DNA from: Brasenia schreberi | Lineage: Eukaryota; Streptophyta; Magnoliopsida; Nymphaeales; Cabombaceae | DNA length: 64,000 bases | Assembly: GCA_036023115.1 (NCBI GenBank) | Contig: JAYKKT010000088.1 | Location: forward strand, 1,218,501 to 1,282,500 | Reading direction: 5' to 3' | In this document: positions 13,251-24,204 of the stretch, in pieces | Layout: the number at the start of each line of letters is the position of its first letter | How positions within the stretch are numbered: the first letter of the stretch is position 1 | Notes under the pieces: generated by a model | Database searches by the model: none | What the model was told of the DNA's origin: nothing | Seen by the model: the letters and a program-made list of their open reading frames with translations, nothing else | Translations under genes and position numbers: made by a program

Positions 13251-14627
13251 GGGGTTCTAAGAAGTCACCACGTACCAGTGCCTTCGGACAGATGGCTACG
13301 TAAGGGATTGCATGAAGTAGTGTAGATTTTTACGTGTCTGCGTCCTGCTTATGAGAGCTGCTTCAACTAAGGTTTTAGAGAGGGTTGGACAAATAAGAGA
13401 GAGAGAGAGAAGAGAGACTGTGAGCTATTTTAACTGCAGTTGTTTTCAGAGGGTGAGAGAGAGAGAGGGAGCTGCTTGTGTGAACTGTTGCAGTAAAGGT
13501 TTGTAGAGGGTGCGAGAAACGAGATGGCGGCAAGCTCCAATGACATAGGGTCTCGTTTCCTGTGGGAATCGATACGTGGCCTCCTGCAACTGTTGCAGTG
13601 ATTACCGAACAAATTCTTCAATTTGCCTTTTTTCTCATTGCACGTAATAGGCCATTCGAGCGTCTTCTGTCAGGCATCATTCGGCTTTCTGGAGGCTGAT
13701 GGCATAATCTGTTACGTTTCTTTCTGTGAATTCAGGCACTGAGCTGTCTTCACTGACTAAAGGCTTTGTATTACTTATGATCAAATAAAGCAAACGAACG
13801 CGTTATGCCGTGGATGTTATCAACTTGATCTACATTAGTTCAGAGCAATTAAGTGAAATGCTAGCTGGGTTTTAAGAGAGAGAGAGAGCGTCATTCTCTT
13901 CTGCAACAACCCCACCCTCACCTGCCGATACCCACACCCCACACTGTTCTTTCGGATTCGTTGCAAAACGCTGTTTCAATAATCTAGCAAGGTGTCCACT
14001 TTTCAGCTGAAGCTCTCAGAAGCTCTTCTTCTAATTTAACATTTTTTATTCATATTCAAATTTAACTTCCTCCCATTGTTTGAATGTTGTTCCTTAATAT
14101 GCCTAATCTGCCTCATGCATCTTTTGAGAGCACCGTGCAAATGAGAAGCCCGATCATCAGCGGCAAGCATCTCCTGTATTAAAATGTTCAAGCTATTGTT
14201 TTAATGCTAGAGCTTCAACAATGAGACTCAAATAGCAAACAAGGATTTATACGAATGTAGTATAGACCGGACGCGTAATGTTTGTCTTAATACGAAACAA
14301 TGAGAATCTCATGCACATGTTGAGGGCGAGAATTGCTCATAGATACATGAACTACGACCAACCCGTTTTCCTTTTTCCTTTTCTCCTTTATATTTAATTG
14401 GGTCGTGTGTATGTTGTAATGTGTGTGTAACTCTTCTTATCGGGGTGGTTTTGTGTGTGTTCGTGTCGGTTTCTTGTTTGATCTTAGAAAGTACCCCCCT
14501 GCAATTATATGCGTTGCTCGGTTTTCCATGTTTGTTAAACAAACGGCACCAAATATTTCATCTCCATGAGCAAAGTGCCCATTTAAAAGATGGAAAAGCT
14601 GAAACAAACATGTCTCGAATACGTGCA
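13251..14627. other. Upstream spacer of the DREB2-type gene
   Basis: Contains short GA/CT-rich tracts at about 13395-13415, 13450-13470 and 13873-13890, and otherwise unique-looking sequence. No exon was recognised. Confidence 0.5.
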
Positions 14628-14945
14628 TCTAGACATGGCTGCTTCTTAACCGGCCGGCGCTTTCAACTTGAAACAAACTGGGTCAAGGATCGGCTGAACC
14701 TGGAACTAATGAATTCAGAACCGAAGCCTGCCTTGAAACTGGAGACCACCCAATTTGTCAAAGTAAAGTTATAAAACCAGAATCAGTGGTTTCTAATATT
14801 TTTAAATTTTTTTTAATAAAAATATCAATTTTGAGTGGTTTCAAACTCAAACGGAAACAACCCTCAAGCCAGCAACCAATTCGATTACCAAGCTCACCGA
14901 ACCGATGGTTTCAAACCGCGGCTCCAAAACCAGACATGTCTAAAT
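14628..14945. repeat. MITE-like element, TAGACATG/GGTTCC family
   Basis: The left end reads tctagacatggctgc. The right end, reverse-complemented, reads tttagacatgtctggttttg. The interior is rich in GAAACC and AACCGG words. A second tctagacatgtcc word follows at about 14950. Same family as 7298-7638. Confidence 0.55.
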
Positions 14946-15474
14946 AAATCTAGACATGTCCGACTCCGGGTAAGAAGTCCAACCATCTAAACTCTTGAAC
15001 CCACCCAAGTAATAATCAATCAGATTCGGGCATTTAAGTCTCCAACTACGGACACTGAGCTAAATGGTGAAGCTCTCTAATTACTTGAAATTTTGTACCC
15101 ATGTCTACTGATAAAATTGCTACAATCAATCAAATCATATCTTCTTGTAAGAGAGTGGTGGAAATGGGTTCCAGTACACCACTACCAAGAGCCATCTGAA
15201 TTGTGTTGAAGCCACTTAACCAACAATCAATCAGATTTTGAGCACACTTGGATTCCACCAATATACATTGAGCTAATAAGCAAAACTCAACCACAGATTT
15301 ATTGCTTCTTAAGTATATATCAATCTAGTGATACAAATCCTATCGATGAGCAAATAAGATCACGTTATGAAAAAACCTACTACAGAAAATGATTCCAATG
15401 TATATGCAACCCAATTACAAGAGGAAAAAGAATGTCCGTATGCCACTGGTTGACAACCACACTCAGAAGTGAGC

Positions 15475-15477
<3 letters not shown>
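14946..15477. other. Spacer, no gene seen
   Basis: About 530 bases of AT-rich sequence between a MITE-like element and a microsatellite. Nothing coding or structured was recognised. Confidence 0.5.

Positions 15478-15542
<65 letters not shown>
15478..15542. repeat. (GT)n-(GA)n compound microsatellite
   Basis: About 26 bases of GT repeat run into about 38 bases of GA repeat. It lies just before the 5' truncation point of LINE copy B. Confidence 0.95.
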
Positions 15543-15546
<4 letters not shown>

Positions 15547-15555
15547 GCTAACCTT

Positions 15556-16618
15556 AATGATATTTACTGATCTAGAAAAAACTTATGATAGGTTACCGAG
15601 AGAGGTTCTTTGGAGAACCTTGGAAAAAAGAGGTATCCCATTGACATACATTAACCTTAGGTGCAAAAACACGTGTGAGGACTCATGAAGGAATGACATA
15701 CTTCTTTGAAGTTAATATTGGGTTACATCAAGGATCAACTTTAAGTCCATACTTATTTATAATGGTGATGGATGAGTTAACAAAACATATTGAAGATGAA
15801 GTACCTTGGTGTATGTTATTTACAAATGACATTGTATTAGTGGAGGAGTCTAAGGAAAAAGTTAATAGAAAATTGGAACTATGGAGAGAAACATTAGAAA
15901 GCAAAGGCCTCCGACTTAGTAGAACAAAGACAGAATATATGGAATGTAAGTTTGATCATTTGGTTACTTCACAGGAAATAGAAATTAAAATTGGCACACA
16001 TTGCATTCCCCAAAAGGAAAGTTTTAAATACCTAGGGTCAATTTTTCAGAGCGATGGAAGAATTGATGGAGATGTTACGCATAGAATTAATGCTGGTTGG
16101 TTAAAATGGAGAGGAGCATCAGGTATTCTTTGTGATAAGAAGATACCATTAAAGTTAAAAGGTAAATATTATAGACCAACAATTAGGCCTACCATGTTTT
16201 ATGGTTCTGAGTGTTGGACAGTTAATCATCAACATGTACAAAAGATGTCTGTGACAGAAATAAAGATGTTGAGATGGATGAGTGGTCATACAAGAAAAGA
16301 CCGTATACATAATGAGGTTATTAGAAACAAATTAGGAATGGCACCAATAGAGGATAAAATGAGAGAATATCGTTTAAGATGGTTTGGACATATAGAAAGA
16401 AGATCAAAAGAAGAACCTGGAAGAAGGTATGAAAAATTAAATTTGGAAAGTATTAAAAGAGCTAGAGGACGACCACAAAAGTGTTGGAAAGAAACAATAA
16501 AGAATGATCTAGCTTATTGTGAGTTAACTGCTAACATGGCACATGATAGAGCTCTGTGGAAATAAAGAATCAATGTAACTGACCTCGTCTAGTATGGGAA
16601 AAGGCTTAGTTGTTGTTG
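15556..16618 (+). mobile_element. RTE-clade LINE, 5'-truncated copy B
   Basis: About 1.06 kb, closely similar to copy A from its [10 protein letters not shown] block to the 3' end with the (TTG)n tail. Relative to copy A, about 17-20 bases are missing after the YINL codons (near 15658), which splits the frame into 15485-15688 and 15675-16565. The catalytic box reads MLFTNDIVL, so the first of the two essential aspartates is replaced and the copy encodes no active reverse transcriptase. The downstream frame of 296 codons is otherwise longer and cleaner than in copy A (WMSGHTRKDR, RLRWFGHIERR). No clear target duplication was found. Confidence 0.88.
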
Positions 16619-16634
16619 TACAGCTTTCGACTAT

Positions 16635-16680
16635 ATAACTTCATTTTCACAGATGACATAACTTCATTTTCACAGATGAC
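16635..16680. repeat. Two tandem 23-bp units
   Basis: The unit ataacttcattttcacagatgac (given here as ataacttcatt plus ttcacagatgac) occurs twice back to back, just downstream of LINE copy B. Confidence 0.8.
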
Positions 16681-18504
16681 AATTAACAAGGATAACTAGA
16701 CCATGTTTAAATCCATGAGTTGGCTTTGTACTGCCCATTCGGGGGCCTGTTTCTGGAAAAACTTGACCACACTCAAAAGCAGGTCATAAAGTTTCTGTTT
16801 CACCAACCAGTTCCTGTACAAAGCACAAGTGCCACCGTTTGTTTGCTGCCATTGCCACAAATTTACACCTAAAGTCCACGTACTGACTTATTCCACGTCG
16901 AAACGATATTAGGAGCCATTTTTTTTAGTACAAACGTGGTTCTGGTGGTAAAAGTTTTGTTGAAGCCTTGCACTGCTCGTTTGCTACCTAATGCAACTGA
17001 TTCTTTCGGAGTTTGGTTCGGTTTTGAAGGAGCAAAACCTTGACGCCTACGTTGTCATACAAGAATGAAATATCATGACGCTATTTTTCTCATTATCTTC
17101 TTATTTGCCTATAAATTTACTTCAGCTATGTGACATTCTTTCACGTTAGATACATTTTCTTGATGTGGCAGGCATATTGGTATATTGGAGCATATGGCGC
17201 TTAAAATTAACAAAAATAAAAACGTTTGAACGCATTCAAGCTAAAAAGGAAGTCAAGGGGCATCATTTAGTAGCCTTACCAGAACCATAAGCCGCTTAAA
17301 AACAGCATCAGCTTTGCCTCCGAAGGTAGAAATAGATCATAGCAACAAAAGATCAGATAAAGCACAAGAATAATAGCTTACCTGGCTAGTTTGCCCGACT
17401 CACAAGTTGAAGGTCAATGGAAGATCATTAAAGCAACATCGATCACTTCACGCAATTGGTTTCATGGAAAGAGCAGTATCAACACCATCAACAAATGGAG
17501 CCTAAATGAAAAACTAATCAACAAGCCACAAAAGAGCGATACTCCACAAATTATGATCTACCAAGAAACAATCTCTCTTGATGAAAAACAGAAACCAAAT
17601 TGCGGAAAGCATGAACAGGAAAAACAAGATGAATTCGAGTGTGTATTTTATGCATCCAAAATAAATTCTGGCTCGCAGCCAAGAGATGCAGAGTGCAACT
17701 GCCTTCTAGATTCAAATACAATGATGGTGTTATAAACAAAACCATATGCGCAGTTCAAATGCCTTATATCACTTAACTATTGCATTGTTTTCTTATTGTT
17801 TCCTCAAAATAGGGATATTATGACCGACCTTCTGCAGAGCAACACTTAACTCCTTTGTGAGGTTAGTTAATGAGTGTGCTGTAGGATGACTTCAAGGGAA
17901 ACAAGAAGCTGCAAACGACTAGAAGCACACGGCAGTTTCAGCTATGTTCTCATAAATGTCCTCTAATTATTTAGCAAGTGCATGATATAACACCTTTTAC
18001 ATCACAAAACCAGAATTAGTGCCATGACCTCATAGAGCATCTCACTCTCTTCTGAATCCGCAATGAGAAAAACAAAACGAAATAGTACAGAAGTAACGAT
18101 GATTTACCTTCCACAGGGTGCCACAGTAAATGCAGTTTGGTGTATTGCTTTCACTCTGCATTTTCAAGGTTTCCAAAGATGACCGGAGTTAACAACAGAA
18201 ACACAGGTTAAACAAATCTAGAGAAAGTTGAGGCTCCAATCTCATCCATAGGTCCAATTCCTGGCTCCCATTTTGCTGTAATTGTTGGTCACACACATGC
18301 TCCACGAGCAACCTTCACAATCTTCAAAAATCATAGATGTACTCAAATAAAAAACAACATAGCATTCAAAGGAATCTGCCACACCATTGTGATTGCAAAT
18401 TCCAATTTTTCCTTACAAGCATAAGAAGATTGACTGTGAATGCTGTGATTCACAACCACAATGGGCAATTTCACAGGTTCCCAACCTATGACCAAAAAAA
18501 TCAA
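16681..18504. other. Spacer with an orphan exon-like block
   Basis: No complete gene is seen. On the minus strand, 18161-18108 opens with ATG, encodes 18 codons (MQSESNTPNCIYCGTLWK) and ends exactly at a GTAAAT donor; the CxxC pair suggests half of a zinc-binding motif. A second GTAAGC donor-like site occurs on the minus strand near 17380. I could not link these into a gene, so this may be chance or the remains of one. Confidence 0.25.
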
Positions 18505-18870
18505 CCAAACCAAGCCGTTTCCCACACTAATTGGAGCCAACTACATAGATTCTAAGACACTGTTGACCTCGAACTTATGCTATATAAGCAATTATCCCAC
18601 AAAGCAACATCGTGTATATCATGTCCTTCCAACACTTCAGAGGCTCTACTCTCTGTCTTTTAAGATGTTCACATCCGATTGCTTACACCTTTCTCATTGA
18701 AGTCTCTCATAACCGACTCTCTAAATATTCGAACCACTCTACCATGTTACTCTCATTTTATCTTCAGTTACCCAACTCTTTCAATCCAAACTACTTTAAA
18801 CGTGTCACTCTCAGTTTATCTTCTCTTACCCAACTCTTCCACTGATACTCTAATTAGCCCGGGCTTTCCT
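18505..18870 (-). mobile_element. RTE-like LINE 3' fragment, diverged
   Basis: The block at 18508-18552 (accaagccgtttcccacac, then ggagccaactacatagattc) is the reverse complement of the LINE 3' terminus seen at 11340-11372, so the element points to the minus strand. The following 300 bases, rich in short repeats such as cccaactcttt, are probably the adjoining 3' region of a diverged subfamily. That extension is inference. Confidence 0.5.
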
Positions 18871-19214
18871 TGTGTGACGAAAATAACCAGAACTGCTATA
18901 AACTATCAATGTTCCAAATCAGACATTCACATTCGCTTAAAGGAATAGTAGATATCTAACATCTATCACCTCCTTAGTGTCTACGAGACGGAACAAAAAA
19001 ATTGGATGCAGGAAGATGCAGGCAACACAACAGAAAGCCCTTAAGAATTACAACAGAAGACCCTGAAGAATTTGCAAAGGAGATCACAACAAGTCAGTAG
19101 GTAACGAGAAATGCACAAATGTTCTTAGCGAAAGAGCAATGCGAGACACATATAGATTCTAGGTTTCTTATTTACAACACATATTAGGATAAAGGAGTGG
19201 AAAATCATTGCCTT
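18871..19214. other. Spacer or 3' region of the F-box gene
   Basis: About 340 bases downstream of the F-box stop codon. Nothing coding was seen; part of it should be the transcript's 3' UTR. Confidence 0.4.
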
Positions 19215-20393
19215 TCACACCACCCAGCTCCTTGGTCTGTGCCCCAGGATCCTATTCAAGGACACTTTGGAGCAGAAGCTGTTCACCTTGTGGAACCTGT
19301 TCACTGGCGGCGGCAATTCCGGCACCCGCCACCACGTACACTGTAATCCCGGAGAGATCTCGCACGCGCACGCCGGGTAAACTCGGCTGTGCTCTTCATT
19401 GAATATGTACACAATTCCCCCCAACCCCACACACTTCAAACTCGCGAGTTTATCATCCTCATCAATCTCAAACAAGCAATTCAAGAGATCCCGGGGCATG
19501 ACGGCAAGTTCGTGGAATGTCATTGGTTCCTCATTGATGCGCCATAGCTTAAGCAACGGTCCGTCTCCATTGTTGCAGAGGCCAGCGAGAATCAGAAGGT
19601 TGTGGCAAGAAATCAAGAACGAGAAGAGCACGCCTGGGGGTTTCAGGGTGCGAACCCGGCTCCAGAGTCGTCGATTGAGATCGAAAGCCGATAGAAACCC
19701 TCTACAGATCTCGTAAACAAAGAATTTTCCGTTCAAGACAGTAGAAGACAGCCACTGTGAAGAATTCCCCGGCCGGAAATTGGAGGGAAGCTGCGGGCAG
19801 AGCTCCCACGAGTCCGACCGGCAATCGTAGATCTCGACGGCCGATCTCTCTTCAATATCGACCAATCCCCCGATGAATCGGGCGCCACCAACGACGATGA
19901 ACCGCAAGGATTCCCCCGATCCGAAGACACCCACCAAAGGATTTGATCTCGAGAAGCGAAGAGGAGCAGCTTCCTGCCACGAATTGCGAAGAAGAGGGGT
20001 ATACTGAAACCGCGACGGGGACGAGCACGTCGTGATGAAGAAGAACCCTCCGGCGCCGACGAAGGAATATTCCGGTCGTGGCCGAGGAAAGAGCGTCGTT
20101 GGGAGGCGGATCCACTCCATCGATTCAGGATCAAACCCAAATGCCTGGTTGTTCTTCAGAAACACGTTGTTTTGCCCGTGCAGAAAGAACCATGGCTTCT
20201 TTGTCCGAGAAATACGGGACGCGAAGGATTCCTGCGTGACGATCGCGTTCCACTGCTGGCAAACTGCCCGAGATCGAAGAATGTCGCGGAGAGGAAGGCG
20301 CGCGAGGATCGTCTCGGTGAGGTCAGTGCCCAAACGCCCCCATTCGCAAGATTGGGATTTGGGATCGTGATCTTGTTCCAAACAGAAACCCAT
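19215..20393 (-). CDS. F-box/kelch-type protein (At3g24760-like)
   Basis: Predicted substrate receptor of an SCF ubiquitin ligase: the F-box binds a SKP1-like adaptor and the C-terminal repeats select the target. One exon, 392 residues. The F-box lies at about 18-55 (WGRLGTDLTETILARLPL then VCQQWNAIV). The rest looks like a degenerate kelch/galactose-oxidase propeller, with blade-like words AVEIYDCRSDSWELCPQLP, VYEICRGFLSAFDLNRRLW and LKLWRINEEP. The ATG at 20393 is the first of the frame and the F-box follows at the usual distance. The coding region is more GC-rich than its surroundings, fitting a real intronless gene. The substrate is unknown. The likeness to Arabidopsis At3g24760 is from memory and should be treated as family-level only. 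Confidence 0.85.
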   Translation of the reverse strand: MGFCLEQDHDPKSQSCEWGRLGTDLTETILARLPLRDILRSRAVCQQWNAIVTQESFASRISRTKKPWFFLHGQNNVFLKNNQAFGFDPESMEWIRLPTTLFPRPRPEYSFVGAGGFFFITTCSSPSRFQYTPLLRNSWQEAAPLRFSRSNPLVGVFGSGESLRFIVVGGARFIGGLVDIEERSAVEIYDCRSDSWELCPQLPSNFRPGNSSQWLSSTVLNGKFFVYEICRGFLSAFDLNRRLWSRVRTLKPPGVLFSFLISCHNLLILAGLCNNGDGPLLKLWRINEEPMTFHELAVMPRDLLNCLFEIDEDDKLASLKCVGLGGIVYIFNEEHSRVYPACACEISPGLQCTWWRVPELPPPVNRFHKVNSFCSKVSLNRILGHRPRSWVV

Positions 20394-20684
20394 CGTTATC
20401 CCGATTGGAAGAACCGAAATTGAGAGATGGGTAGTCGAGAAATCGGTGATTCACCACTCAGAACAATGGTGGTGGGTTGAATTATCAGGAAAAGGTGAAA
20501 TCCGGAAGATAAGGAATCGAGATATGAAGATTTTCTTCGTTGTGCCGTTTCTCATCGACTAAATTCATGGGGACGAAGTGCAGGGAAATGGAAAATCGTG
20601 GAGAAAGTCAATTGGTGACTCATTAATGATGAGCAATCGCTCCAGAAGGATGGATGCCTTGATGGTGTAGCTTGGAGAGAGATC

Positions 20685-20700
20685 TTTTATAGCCAATTGG
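20685..20700 (-). promoter_or_regulatory. TATA box and CCAAT word of the F-box gene
   Basis: Read on the minus strand, ccaattggctataaaaga lies about 300 bp upstream of the F-box ATG: a CCAATTGG palindrome followed at once by TATAAAA. It is a good core-promoter candidate and would give a leader of roughly 260 nt. CT-rich sequence lies within the surrounding 150 bp. Confidence 0.5.
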
Positions 20701-21189
20701 CGAGAGCTAGCAGAAGTAGATTTCGGATTAACACTTCAAAAGGTCTTTCAGATGATGATGAAGTAATGTGTAATATAAGAAGTTGTTCAACGTCTCTTTC
20801 TCTCTCTATAACAGAGAGAGTATTACCATATTAACGTAAAGAAAATTGAAGGGAACAATTTACAATAAAAAGGTGAGGTCAGAGAAGTGATCATGAGGAG
20901 AAAATGTCATTCTCAGCTTTTTGGAATAGGGTCAAGTAAGTATGTTGATCAAATGTAGCATGATTGTTTTTCTTTTCAATATAAAATTATAGCTTGCAAA
21001 TTGATGAAGTTTGTTTAATTGGCTATTTTCCATCTAGAGCTGACCCACTCGCTCGGTCAAGCTCAACGCAGACAAGCCCAACGAGTCAATCTCATATTCA
21101 TGACCTTAGTTTATAAATCCAAACTCTTACGAACTCAAATCAAGCAATTGCTGAACGAGGGGAGTTGAGCTTGCCCATACTGAGTGAAT
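20701..21189. other. Upstream spacer of the F-box gene
   Basis: About 490 bases without a recognised gene. A short ctctctctataacagagagag palindromic stretch sits near 20800-20820. Confidence 0.4.
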
Positions 21190-21373
21190 GGATCCAGAAG
21201 TTTGTTTTGGGTGGAGCGGGTTTCAGGTTTGAATGGATCGGGCTTTAAAAACTTCATCTTTAAGATTCACTAATCAAGGACGGATCCAGAAATTTGTTTT
21301 GGGTGGAGAGGATTTCAGGTTTAGATGGGGCGGGCTTTAAAAACTTCATCTTTAAGATTCGCTAGTCAAAACT
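21190..21373. repeat. Tandem pair of about 92-bp units
   Basis: The unit beginning ggatccagaa and continuing ttgttttgggtggag .. cgggctttaaaaacttcatc occurs twice in direct tandem, starting at 21190 and 21282, with a handful of differences. Confidence 0.8.
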
Positions 21374-21824
21374 TACTTTTAATTATTTGGATATGGGAAT
21401 GTTAGAATGAAAAGTTGGGACTAGATTTGTTGGCCGTCATGAACTGGATTCATTCTCTCTCAAGCAAGAATCTATTCCATGTTTCTTCATGCAAAATTCC
21501 TCAACAAGACGTATCCTTATGATTTGCATGAGGCTTAGATTCCCACGTTTGTTGAACGTGAGTTGTTCTTTCACAATAATCCACCTTAGGCAAGATATAC
21601 TAAAAATATACTCGTTAATATTCTGCTACAAAAATAGTAACGTTCTTCATATTAAACAAAAATTTTAGTTGCTAGAGTTTTATATTCTATGGAGGCTTGA
21701 AAGGAAAGCAATTTGGTTGATGCAAATCGCTGTTAGGCATTGAATCTCCTAAATCGATATGATAACCGGTAACTCACCTGGTCACAGGGTGCCTCATAAG
21801 TTGAAGGGCTATGACTCCGATTAT

Positions 21825-22930
21825 CGGAGAGCCTCTTAAATATATTAAGAGTGGTAAATCGGTAAGACCAAACAATATTTCTATAGAAGTTTGAAAAATC
21901 TTAAGAGAAACAAGAATCACTTTGCTCACACGACTATTTAATAAAATATGGAGAAACCAAAAGATGTCTCAGGAATGGAGAGTGAGTATACTTATACCCA
22001 TATAAAAGTAAAGAGAGACATTTAGAATTGTGTGAATTATCGGGGTATCAAGTTAATGAGTCATACTATAAAATTATGAGAAAGAATTATCGAGCGTAGG
22101 TTAAGACAAGGATCTAATACAATAGAGAACCAATTTTGATTCATACCAGGTAGATCTATTGTTGAAGTGATTCACATTTTGAGATATCATATGAAACATT
22201 TTAGAGCAAAAAAAAGACCTTCACATGATATTTATTGATATAGAAAAAGTTTACGATAGGGTATCAAGGAAGGTTCTTTTGAGAACCTTGGAAAAAAGAG
22301 ACATCCAATTAACATACATAAACTTTATAAGAGACATGTACGATGGTGCAAAAACATGTTGAGGACTCATGAAGGAATGACAGATTTCTTTGAAGTTAAT
22401 ATTGGGTTACATCAAGGATCAACTTTAAGTCCATACTTATTTATAATAGTGATTGATGAGTTAACAAAACATATTCAAGATGAAGTACCTTGGTGTATGT
22501 TATTTGTAGATGACATTGTGTTAGTAAATTGGAACTATGGAGAGAAACATTATAAAGTAAAAGCTTCTAACTTATTAAACAAAGACAGAATATATAGAAT
22601 GTTGGTTTTATCATTTGATTACTTCAGAGGACAGAAATTAAAATTGGTATACATTGCATCACTCAAAAGGAAAGTTTTAAATACCTAGGGTCAAATTTTC
22701 AGAGTGATAGAAAAATTGATGAAGATGTTACGCATAAAATTAATGTTGGTTGGTTAAAATGAAGAGGAGCATCAGGTATTCTTTGTGATAAGAAAATACC
22801 ATTAAAGTTAAAAGGTAAATATTATAGAGCAACAATTAGACCTGCCATGTTTTATGGTTCTGAGTGTAGTGCAGTTAATCATCAATATATACAAAAGATG
22901 TTTGTAACAGAAATGAAGATGTTGAGATAG
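21825..22930 (+). mobile_element. RTE-clade LINE copy C, degenerate internal piece
   Basis: It matches copy A from the KSVGPDN-type block (22% into copy A) to KMLR but has many stops and shifts. The only readable frame (22356-22688, 110 codons) holds [13 protein letters not shown] and MLFVDDIVL, then breaks. A block after VLV is deleted. Unlike copies A and B, it ends after gatgttgagatag without the 3' terminus and tail, so a 3' deletion or later rearrangement has removed them. Confidence 0.85.
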
Positions 22931-23244
22931 AGTCATATACCTTCTTTATCGCTTTTGAGGTTCTGCCATTTAAATAATTTTCTATTATTTTATCATTATT
23001 AGTATCACTTTGAATCGATCTTTGATAACATTATTATTAATACAACCATCTCAATATTTCTATTTATATTGTAAACACCTTTTTTTACATGTTGATAATT
23101 AATTGTCCAACACTAAATCCTATATAATGAGTATAATTGTTGCTCTATAACATTTAATAATAAAAAAAAATCTCAGAAATGGCTTAACTTAGTTGCCTCT
23201 TCAAAATAACTAAAAGGATTAGAAATCAGCGCTCACAGCATTGG
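22931..23244. other. AT-rich spacer
   Basis: About 310 bases of very AT-rich sequence. No gene or repeat was recognised. Confidence 0.5.
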
Positions 23245-23340
23245 CTCGTCTGAGGAGCTCAAGCCACAAGATCAAGGTTGTAAGTTCAATACGTGGGGCA
23301 TGCATATCTGACTTTTAACTCCCATTGTAAACAAAAAAAA
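23245..23340 (+). mobile_element. SINE-like remnant, second family
   Basis: A segment with a promoter-B-like word (gttgtaagttcaatacg), then ggggcatgcatatctgac and aactcccattgtaaac, ending in an A-rich run. Similar layouts recur on the minus strand at about 43290-43405 and on the plus strand at 60477-60600. The tRNA-like head is too worn to assign. Confidence 0.35.
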
Positions 23341-23497
23341 AGTTAGTGCTTGATGAGAATTCTCTTCACTTTCTTATTTGTTGGTCCAAACAGGCTTGCA
23401 CCATAGAGCTAAGTCGAATCCAATTAATCAACCCGATGAGTCAGGACTGTCTCCCACTGTATCTAAGTGAAGTTGGGATACATTTGTTCAACAACCA

Positions 23498-23659
23498 CCG
23501 ACATGGCCGGTTTGGAACCGATCTAGAAATTCAATTCGGAACCAAATTGGTTATAAAATCATGAACCGGTTTCAAAACCGGATATTCTTCGGTTTGATTA
23601 CGTTCGTGATTTTTAAAAACAGATCAAGAACTGACGACTCCAAATCATCGCTTGTTAAA

Positions 23660-23704
<45 letters not shown>

Positions 23705-23900
23705 TTTATTCATAATCACAAGTGTTCTTGTGACTCAACAGTAGCACACTTCTTAATTCTGGTGCAGCCTGCGTTCGTTCTTTTAAAAGAAGATTTTTTA
23801 ATCGGTTTCGATTCTAGAATCATAACCCGAACCGACTCTCGATCAGTTCGATTACAGTTCAGGTTTTGGGTAAACCGGAACCGGAAATATCTAAACCAGA
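23498..23900. repeat. MITE-like element with internal (AT)n
   Basis: The left end reads ccgacatggccggtttgg; the right end, reverse-complemented, reads ggtttagatatttccgg. The interior carries CCGGTTT and AACCGG words, and an (AT)n-(GTAT)n microsatellite occupies about 23665-23703. Same family as 7298-7638. Confidence 0.5.
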
Positions 23901-24204
23901 CCGCCTCATTGCGCGAAGGAATCGTATCCCAAATCGAACTCCAATTCGCTGGGCTCGATCGCCAACCAAACAGCGAAGAGAAGAGCTCTCTTTGTGCGCT
24001 TTGAGTCTCAGTTGCCAAATTCGTCTTCAATCCTCTCTAGCGAAAGGGGAGGAGTTGAGGATATCATCTCCATTAACAGCAGCCAAGCACCGTTGGTGAC
24101 AGTGCTCGTAGCATCAAGCTCTCTTTCTCTCTCGGTCATTCTAGGTTTAAACATGTGTTTGTTGTCCTATTTTCAGAAGAGCGCAGGGCACAAAGCGAAT
24201 TCAA

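Noticed and set aside
19733..20423. Overlapping frames antisense to and out of frame with the F-box gene
   Set aside because: They are shadows caused by the GC-rich coding region; only the minus-strand 392-codon frame has a recognisable domain.
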